A DNA stretch of 38,606 bases from Clostridium sp. AM49-4BH (GTDB taxonomy: Bacteria; Bacillota; Clostridia; Lachnospirales; Lachnospiraceae), in the NCBI RefSeq assembly GCF_003478335.1, contig NZ_QUFB01000029.1:1-38606 (forward strand), given 5' to 3'. Shown here piece after piece: positions 32,811-38,606 of the stretch (positions within the stretch are counted from its first letter, which is position 1; every line of letters begins with the position of its first letter). The notes beneath the pieces are model-generated. The model was given only the letters and a program-made list of their open reading frames with translations. It was not told where the DNA came from and searched no databases. The translations under genes and the position numbers were made by a program.

Positions 32811-34185
32811 ATTTTGCAACTCATTTTTATTTTGGGCTGCATGGATCATAATACCGGTTATGATGGAGATTGTACCATCGGTTGGAAGTGTGCTTGTATT
32901 GCTTAAAAAGCATCTATTTAAGAAAAAAATATTAAAGCCGACAATTGATCCGGAGATTTCTTTAATAATTCCAATCTACAATTCTATGGACACATTGGAA
33001 CAGTGTATTCAATCGATTGAAGACAGTGATTATCCGGATTCCAAGATCCGGATTTTCCTTGTTAATAATCAAGGGCAGGATAACAGCTTTCAAGTATTTT
33101 GCGAGTGCCAGCGGAAGTTTCCGGGGCTGCATATGCAGTGGCTCAATGCAAAACAAGGCAAATCGAAAGCATTGAATCTTGCCTTATTTAATAGTGAGGG
33201 AAAGTACATCATTCATATTGACAGCGATGGTTTATTGGAACGCTCCGCCTTGCGCAATATGGTGTACCGTTTTGAAAATGATCAGTCGATCGAGTGCATG
33301 ACCGGGGTTATTTTGACAGAGCCGAAGCAGGTACAGGCATATCCGTTAGTCTTTCCACGAATTTTGCGTAAGATGGAATTTATGGAATATGCGCAGGCGT
33401 TTTTGGCAGGACGTAACTATTCAGCAGAGATCAATGCGGTGTATACGTTATCGGGTGCGTTTTCGGCGTTTCGCAAATCAGTTGTGCTGAAGTCACAGTT
33501 GTATAATACGGATACTATTTGTGAAGATACGCAGATTACGTTCCAGATGAAATATTTATTAAAGACGAAAGTTGGGATCTGTGAAGATGCGATCTTCTTT
33601 GTAGACCCGATCGAGGATCTTAATAAATTGTATACACAGAGACAGCGTTGGCAGCGCGGAAGTTTGGAAGTATCACATTTGTTTTTGAAAAACAAGTTAA
33701 AAATCAGAAATATGTTTACGAATGTAGGCGTTAGGACATTAGTGTATGACCACACCTTTGCGTTTCCTCGTTTGATCTGGTATTTAGCGCTGATCTGCTT
33801 GATGTGCTTGAATTATTCCTTTGCGCAGGTGGGATATTCCACGTTGTTTTTGTATTTATTATACGTGTTGATTGGTTTTTTTTACTATATATCGACGGTT
33901 GGCTTCTTAAAGAACTTTAAGGAGATTCGGAAATATTATGCAAAGCAGTGGTATGTATTGCCATTGCTGCCACTATTCAATCTGGCAGTGTTCTTTATTC
34001 GCTTTGCAGGCGTGGTAAATAGTATTAATACCAATAGCGCGTGGAAAACAAAGAATTTTACGCAGGAGAAGGATAGTCTGAGCAAAACAATAACCGATGA
34101 TTTTGCGGTTGTAATGCGTTTTATCCGCAAGATCAGGCAATTGTCAATAAACCAGAGGAACACGTATAGAAAGGCGAGGGGCTGA
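32794..34185 (+). CDS. GT2 glycosyltransferase, exosortase G-associated
   Basis: A processive, membrane-bound family 2 glycosyltransferase of 463 aa. The start is set at ATG 32794 (MELINKFCNSFLFW), after GGGCGG, inside the xrtG end; the frame is open further upstream but there is no ribosome site there. An N-terminal helix (about 9-36) is followed by the catalytic domain: LIIPIYNSMDTLEQC (58-71), DSD (143-145), GAFSAFRK (221-228), CED (243-245) and QRQRW (282-286). Two to four C-terminal helices form a channel-like end. The D, DxD, ED and QxxRW motifs match chitin/hyaluronan/cellulose synthases, so it probably polymerises a surface glycan. It corresponds to the glycosyltransferase family that accompanies XrtG in Firmicutes. 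Confidence 0.9.
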   Translation: MELINKFCNSFLFWAAWIIIPVMMEIVPSVGSVLVLLKKHLFKKKILKPTIDPEISLIIPIYNSMDTLEQCIQSIEDSDYPDSKIRIFLVNNQGQDNSFQVFCECQRKFPGLHMQWLNAKQGKSKALNLALFNSEGKYIIHIDSDGLLERSALRNMVYRFENDQSIECMTGVILTEPKQVQAYPLVFPRILRKMEFMEYAQAFLAGRNYSAEINAVYTLSGAFSAFRKSVVLKSQLYNTDTICEDTQITFQMKYLLKTKVGICEDAIFFVDPIEDLNKLYTQRQRWQRGSLEVSHLFLKNKLKIRNMFTNVGVRTLVYDHTFAFPRLIWYLALICLMCLNYSFAQVGYSTLFLYLLYVLIGFFYYISTVGFLKNFKEIRKYYAKQWYVLPLLPLFNLAVFFIRFAGVVNSINTNSAWKTKNFTQEKDSLSKTITDDFAVVMRFIRKIRQLSINQRNTYRKARG

Positions 34186-34186
34186 A

Positions 34187-35287
34187 GTGAAAAGTAATAA
34201 ACTGAAAGAGCTATTGATCAACAGCAAGACGATTTCATTCACGATTATTATTATTGTAGGTGTGCTGGCATGGGTGGGCAATCAGCAGATGAAGTCTTAT
34301 GAGGACAGCATTTTGTCAATCTATGCAGAGCAGCAGGATGCGTATGTTCAGCTTGTTCTTGACCAGATCAATGTGTTGGACGACCGCAGCGATGAAGAGA
34401 TTGTGACGAAGATATTAGGCTCGTTGGATGCATCCAGTCGTAAATATTGGACATTGACGAAGAACAAAGCCCTTTTGTTTGTAAAAGATGTCACAGAGAC
34501 CAACCGATATAAGGGACTTACATCTAATACATTTTTTTCCGGAGACAGTGCAAACGATTTTTTACAAAATTTGGCAGTGAATAAAGTCTCACATAAGATC
34601 ATTCAGATGGGGGATGACCGTTATGTGGCATCCGGTGTGATCTTTGGCTATAACGGAGCACGTTATACAATATGCTTATTGACGAATGACACGGTTATTT
34701 TGGACAATAATTCCTTTATGGCCTCCAAGATCGGGTTGTCGGTATTCGTTAATGGAATTTTGATCGTATTGCTGCTTTCTACAATGGTATTTAGTATTTT
34801 GTCAGATATTCGCAAAAATAAGCTCGCTAAGATGAAAGCACATACAGAGGAGCTTAACCGTATTGTTGAACGGCAAACCGAAACGATCAAGGCGATGGAT
34901 CATTATCATACCCGGTGGAATGTGTACCATATCCGGCTGATGGATGTGTTTGTCCAAAAATTAGGACAGAGAAAAGTGACGCCAATTACACTTGTACGGC
35001 TTTCATTTGCTTCGGAAGCTGCGAAAAAACAGTTTTTAGAACGGGCACAGGTGCTGTTGGATGAAAAGATCATTCGTTTTGATGCAGAAGATTTAGGCGT
35101 TGTATTGATCTTTATCCAATATCGTATGGAGGAAGCGGTACAAGCACTGCGCAGACTTCCGGGAAGTGAGGAGATGTTTAACGTCGAGGAGACGATGGCG
35201 AAAGAAGATGAGGAACTATCGCTGCAGGCCGTGTATGTTCAGTTTCAGAAGGCATTGCGCGAACGAAAGGAGAAGAAACATGCATAG
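34187..35287 (+). CDS. Two-TM sensor-like protein of the XrtG locus (possible degenerate GGDEF)
   Basis: A 366-aa protein starting at GTG 34187, 1 nt after the glycosyltransferase stop, with AGGCGAGGGG before it. TM1 (about 17-32) and TM2 (about 181-203) bracket an extracytoplasmic sensor region of about 150 residues (helix then Cache-like strands: KNKALLFVKDVTETNRY, DRYVASGVIFGYNGARYTI). A coiled coil (KMKAHTEELNRIVERQTETI) leads to a cytoplasmic domain of about 120 residues. The pattern there (TPITLVRLSF .. LLDEKIIRFDAEDLGVVLIFIQ .. EEAVQALRRLP) looks like a GGDEF domain that has lost the GGDEF motif. I infer a role in sensing or controlling the neighbouring synthase; enzymatic activity is unlikely. 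The fold assignment is tentative. Confidence 0.75.
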   Translation: MKSNKLKELLINSKTISFTIIIIVGVLAWVGNQQMKSYEDSILSIYAEQQDAYVQLVLDQINVLDDRSDEEIVTKILGSLDASSRKYWTLTKNKALLFVKDVTETNRYKGLTSNTFFSGDSANDFLQNLAVNKVSHKIIQMGDDRYVASGVIFGYNGARYTICLLTNDTVILDNNSFMASKIGLSVFVNGILIVLLLSTMVFSILSDIRKNKLAKMKAHTEELNRIVERQTETIKAMDHYHTRWNVYHIRLMDVFVQKLGQRKVTPITLVRLSFASEAAKKQFLERAQVLLDEKIIRFDAEDLGVVLIFIQYRMEEAVQALRRLPGSEEMFNVEETMAKEDEELSLQAVYVQFQKALRERKEKKHA

Positions 35288-35744
35288 TGGAGCGATCAAT
35301 CGAGAATATAAATTTAAGTTTTACCTGAATGCCAATCATTATATTATTATTGATGGTAAAGAGGGAGAACAGCATCCGCATACGTGGGAATTTATGGTTC
35401 ACATTCGAATGAATGGTCAGAAGTTTGTGCAGTTTGATGCATATGAAAAAGCCATTGATGAGTATTTCAATCAATATCAGAATCATTTGATCAATGAGAT
35501 TGAGCCGTTTGACCATATTATTCCAACATTGGAAAATATGTCCGATTATTTTGTGCGTGCGATCAAAAAGATCGTACAAAATCTGGATGGAGAACTTGTC
35601 CGAATGGAGAGTAGTGAGACACCGACGAGAAGTTATGTGATCAATTTTGAGCACAATGAGGATTATTTGGAAAGTGTGCGCAGGAATTCCGATCGTCAGA
35701 TGAGTGAGATTATTGATGAGGTGTTGGATCGAGTGATTGAGTAG
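35280..35744 (+). CDS. 6-pyruvoyl-tetrahydropterin-synthase-like protein of the XrtG locus
   Basis: A 154-aa cytoplasmic protein whose ATG 35280 overlaps the previous stop by 8 nt (AAAGGAGAAG before it). It has the PTPS/QueD tunnelling-fold pattern with a His triad for zinc: H20 (NANHYI) and H32/H34 (QHPHTW). The catalytic Cys that lies just before the second His group in true PTPS/QueD is missing (KEGEQHPHTW). It is therefore unlikely to make tetrahydropterins or queuosine precursors. PTPS-like proteins are a known companion of XrtG. The last ~40 residues (ESVRRNSDRQMSEIIDEVL) are helical and extend past a normal QueD. Confidence 0.85.
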   Translation: MHSGAINREYKFKFYLNANHYIIIDGKEGEQHPHTWEFMVHIRMNGQKFVQFDAYEKAIDEYFNQYQNHLINEIEPFDHIIPTLENMSDYFVRAIKKIVQNLDGELVRMESSETPTRSYVINFEHNEDYLESVRRNSDRQMSEIIDEVLDRVIE

Positions 35745-35759
35745 CGAGGAGAGAGTGCA

Positions 35760-38198
35760 GTGAAGAAAAATGCAGGCATTGTATTGGCTATGATATTATA
35801 TGCATTTCTGGCAGTAGGGATTGTGTTTGTAATATATATAGGTGGGACGTATCCGGTGGGAGCAGATGCGATGAGCCATGTATATAAGGGAAATGTATTA
35901 TATCATAATATCAGCCAGGGAAATTGGTATCCGCTTTATGATAATTTGTGGTACAACGGAGTTCAGATGTTGCGTTACTGGGCACCACTTCCGGTGTATT
36001 TTTCGGCGTTTTGTCAATTCCTAGCAGGTGGAAGTGATATTAACGGATATTTGATATATATATCCTTAGTGTTTTATGGTGGGGCATTGGTCTGGCTGTA
36101 TATAGGGATTCGCCAACAACGAATTATGCTAGGCACTTTTGTGGGTGTTTTATGGTTTTTCCTGCCCAATAATCTTTATACGTTGTTTGTAGTAGGACAT
36201 TTAGGTCGTGCTTTGCTAATGGTTTTTCTGCCATTAATATTGTATTTCATAGAAATCAGTTTAGTAAAGGGAAGATGGAAGACGGTATGTAAAATAGTTC
36301 CGATTTATGCGTGCATGTTGTTGTGTGATTTGGAATATGCGGCTGTGTTTGCGCTGATCATGTTGAGCTATCTTTTGATCTATCGTATCATTAACCATCA
36401 AAAAGGTCGTTGTATTCCAATTATGTGTGCAATGCTCTTGGGCTTTGCGTTGATAGGAATATGGCTTGTGCCATCGCTGCGTGGTGGGAAATTAGCGGAC
36501 GATGCGTTGCGTATGATGAAAGGATATTTTCAAGACGCAGTTATTTCTCTGGATCCGGTAAGAAGACTTACGCGAGGCAATGTTGATTATTATTTTGGCC
36601 TGTCTGTGTTTTTGCTGGCTGTTTTCGGCGCAGTTTGTGGCAAGAAAAGGTCATTGCACGGTTTCTGGGCAGGATTGATCATTTTTGCATGCACGACAAC
36701 GTCTATGTGTGCTATTTTTGCAAAAATACCGGGAGGACGTTATATATGGATGCTGCAGTTTATTTCGATTGCCCTGTGTTTTATATTATATAGTTTTGTG
36801 ACCTGGGATACGTTGAAACGTGGATTTGTTGTTATTTGCTGCATTATATTAGTTGTCGACATTGTTCCGTCTTATACGTTGATCTATCACGGAAAAGGAA
36901 CACTAACGGCAAGCGAAAATATGGAGCAGAGTGCACAGGGAACATTGATTGCAAAGGCTCGTAAAATCACCAAGCAGCGCGCAGCATTGATTGACGGGAG
37001 TACGCTTGGAGCGATGGCACCATATTTGTTGACAGACTATAATGGAGCGAAAGTTCCGGAATCATTTGGAACCGGATGGCGGGCAGCAACAACATCGAAC
37101 AATATTGCTCGTTTGAATGATGCTGTTGAGGAAGGATTTTATTTGTTTTTATTTGATCGATGCCTCGAATTAGGTGATGATACTGTGTTGATCAAGAAAA
37201 GTGAGCTTCGAGATCCGGATAAAGATCTGATTGAAGTGACCGAATGTGCCCAAAAATTAGGATACAGACTGGCAGCATCGAATGATAGTTATCTGCTTTA
37301 CCATATAAAAACTTATGAGAAGTTTGGTACGACTTGTCAATATGAGGGGTTAGCTATCGGTTCGTCTTCCGATTTCTTAGCATATGGTTATCCGAATATA
37401 GAACCGGGGGACTCGAATAATGTAAATGATTATTCGTATGATAAATTATCAAAATATAAAGTGATTTACTTGTCAGGTTTTACGTATGATGATAAAGATA
37501 AGGCTGAAAAGATGCTTTTGAAGCTAAGTGAGGCGGGGGTTAGGATTATTGTAAATGGAGATGGAATACCTGATAATCCACAAACTAAAATCAAAGAATT
37601 TATGGGTGTGGAATGTCAGGATATTTATTTTCAGAATGGATACCCTGTGCTTTATACAAAGGAGGGGGAAATGGATACGTCATTATTTGACGTAGATAAA
37701 AGAAATTGGAAAACAGTTTATCTGAATGGTCTGGATAATACAATGGGATATTTATATGATACGGGAGTAAAAATTGATTTTGCGGGAAACGTCGAGAATG
37801 ATAATATTGTATTCTTGGGAATTAACTTAACGTATCATTATTTCCTGACTAGAGATGAGTCAGTTGGGAAGTTTTTAGGCAGCTTAATGGATGATTCCTT
37901 GGCTGAACTTCCGGATCGGGCATTGGTTCCATTAGATATTGCACAAGCCGGAGATCAGATTATCATTATTAGTCCGCAGGATCAGGTTAATACGACAATT
38001 GCGTATCAAGATATTTTTGATAGCAGCGAAAAGATTCACTCGGTTCATAATTTGTTGGAAGTAAACAGTGGAGAAACAAAGATTACGTTGAAGTATCCAT
38101 ATTTTTGGCCGGGGATGATAGTTTCAATATTTGGTGTGATCGGTTGGATTTTGTTTGGTGTATGGATGCGGAAACGCCAAATCTTAAACAAATCTTAA
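35760..38198 (+). CDS. PTPS_related large membrane protein of the XrtG locus
   Basis: An 812-aa protein opening at GTG 35760 after GAGGAGAG. Residues 1-370 hold about ten membrane helices with a GT-C-like layout, including an early acidic loop (YPVGADAMSHVYKG) and a loop with WYNGVQMLRYWAPLP. Residues about 375-770 are a soluble extracytoplasmic domain, in part resembling GATase/DUF-type alpha/beta units (YKVIYLSGFTYDDKDKAEKML, GVRIIVNGDG). A final helix (MIVSIFGVIGWILFGVWM) precedes a basic end. It matches the PTPS_related membrane family (PF10131), always reported near the PTPS-like gene. I infer that it transfers or exports glycan at the outer face. It is the last gene of the transcript. 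Confidence 0.85.
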   Translation: MKKNAGIVLAMILYAFLAVGIVFVIYIGGTYPVGADAMSHVYKGNVLYHNISQGNWYPLYDNLWYNGVQMLRYWAPLPVYFSAFCQFLAGGSDINGYLIYISLVFYGGALVWLYIGIRQQRIMLGTFVGVLWFFLPNNLYTLFVVGHLGRALLMVFLPLILYFIEISLVKGRWKTVCKIVPIYACMLLCDLEYAAVFALIMLSYLLIYRIINHQKGRCIPIMCAMLLGFALIGIWLVPSLRGGKLADDALRMMKGYFQDAVISLDPVRRLTRGNVDYYFGLSVFLLAVFGAVCGKKRSLHGFWAGLIIFACTTTSMCAIFAKIPGGRYIWMLQFISIALCFILYSFVTWDTLKRGFVVICCIILVVDIVPSYTLIYHGKGTLTASENMEQSAQGTLIAKARKITKQRAALIDGSTLGAMAPYLLTDYNGAKVPESFGTGWRAATTSNNIARLNDAVEEGFYLFLFDRCLELGDDTVLIKKSELRDPDKDLIEVTECAQKLGYRLAASNDSYLLYHIKTYEKFGTTCQYEGLAIGSSSDFLAYGYPNIEPGDSNNVNDYSYDKLSKYKVIYLSGFTYDDKDKAEKMLLKLSEAGVRIIVNGDGIPDNPQTKIKEFMGVECQDIYFQNGYPVLYTKEGEMDTSLFDVDKRNWKTVYLNGLDNTMGYLYDTGVKIDFAGNVENDNIVFLGINLTYHYFLTRDESVGKFLGSLMDDSLAELPDRALVPLDIAQAGDQIIIISPQDQVNTTIAYQDIFDSSEKIHSVHNLLEVNSGETKITLKYPYFWPGMIVSIFGVIGWILFGVWMRKRQILNKS

Positions 38199-38355
38199 TG
38201 AAAAACCACCTTGAATCTTAATGAAAAAATCGGTATCCTTAATCTTGTAAGTGGCATGTAGATTTCTGAGATGGATTTGAGGGGAATATCTGGAAATGCT
38301 ATCGAGCTTACGTTGTTGTAGTAGAGATTCTAATAAAAAATCTTACATGTTTCAA

Positions 38356-38393
38356 AAGAGCAGGTGTCCATATCTTCGGACATCTGCTCTTTC
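38356..38393 (+). terminator. Terminator of the XrtG locus
   Basis: AAGAGCAGGTGTCC (38356-38369) pairs with GGACATCTGCTCTT (38378-38391), 13 of 14 matched, followed by TCTCC. A strong stem with a weak T-run. Between the stop and this hairpin, AATCTTAATGAAAAA occurs twice (38191-38205, 38214-38228). Confidence 0.75.
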
Positions 38394-38418
38394 TCCGTTC
38401 TGCAGTTTCTTTTATTTA

Positions 38419-38606
38419 ACTTAAACTTCGCACATCAAAAAATACCATGTTGTCACATATTGCTTATTATGTCGATAGTTTAATTATATTTTGCAGCCAC
38501 CATATTGTGGGTTCTGCCATGAAGAAACTATAGCAATTGCCTTGCCGCAATTAGTTTTCACAGTGATTTCTAGATTTTGTTGTCTCTGATGTATGATTTA
38601 CATGCC
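38419..38606 (+). mobile_element. Palindromic repeat family copy, cut by window end
   Basis: Begins ACTTAAACTTCGCACATC (38419 on) and continues with CACATATTGCTTATTATGTC. It follows closely the reverse complement of the right arm at 16250-16518 (shared ATTGCCTTGCCGCA and TTTTGTTGTCTCTGATG). It runs to the end of the window. Confidence 0.75.

Noticed and set aside
35280..35744. Queuosine pathway gene queD
   Set aside because: The catalytic Cys is missing, no queuosine genes are near, and the neighbours identify it as the XrtG-associated PTPS-like protein.

Overview
The window comes from a low-GC Gram-positive anaerobe, most likely a Lachnospiraceae-type Clostridia. The reasons are AT-rich sequence with strong GGAGG ribosome sites, a sporulation-type SigK with no pro-sequence, a T-box leader, YhaM, BspA-like leucine-rich repeats, and a Firmicutes exosortase (XrtG) locus. 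Every gene I accept is on the + strand. No tRNA, rRNA or CRISPR array was seen. The species cannot be fixed by reading alone.

Layout. 1-4.1 kb: tail of a membrane protein, then a three-gene MacA/MacB-type efflux operon. 4.3-5.2 kb: an unrecognised basic helical protein. 5.3-7.5 kb: a sigma-A promoter and T-box leader ahead of cstA. 7.9-8.7 kb: an Rpn/PD-(D/E)XK nuclease gene broken by one base. 9-11.7 kb: two exported proteins, one with BspA-type repeats. 12-17.2 kb: a LytTR regulator, a lipoprotein, two ABC permeases and an E-loop ABC ATPase, resembling lantibiotic-immunity (LanFEG plus lipoprotein) modules. A 550-bp palindromic repeat separates the permeases from the ATPase. 17.3-23.3 kb: a BMP-type sensor with a possible ParB-like N-terminus, a phosphoesterase, sigK, yhaM and a frameshifted rlmD. 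23.3-26.5 kb: a patch of gene decay holding a GyrI-like remnant, two LacI headpiece stubs around an intact DUF5060/DUF4038 glycosidase-like gene, and a DUF3791-DUF3990-DUF3791 triad whose middle gene is truncated. 27-30.3 kb: ldh, uraA and upp.

30.3-38.2 kb holds the most distinctive locus, a complete XrtG system. Its parts are a secreted substrate with a Firmicu-CTERM tail, exosortase XrtG with the Cys/Arg/His triad, a processive GT2 glycosyltransferase, a two-TM sensor-like protein with what looks like a degenerate GGDEF fold, a PTPS-like protein, and a large PTPS_related membrane protein. They are tightly packed, often overlapping, behind one promoter with helically phased A-tracts and a leader terminator. 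I infer that the system makes or attaches a glycan at the surface and that XrtG processes the tailed protein. The family association is known; the function is not.

A dispersed repeat family with inverted ends (core AAACTTCGCACATC) occurs at 15964-16518, 19920-20009, 26793-27007 and 38419-end. It looks like a non-autonomous mobile or structured element. Both broken large genes (rpn, rlmD) lack one base at a G run, so sequencing error is a real alternative to true decay.
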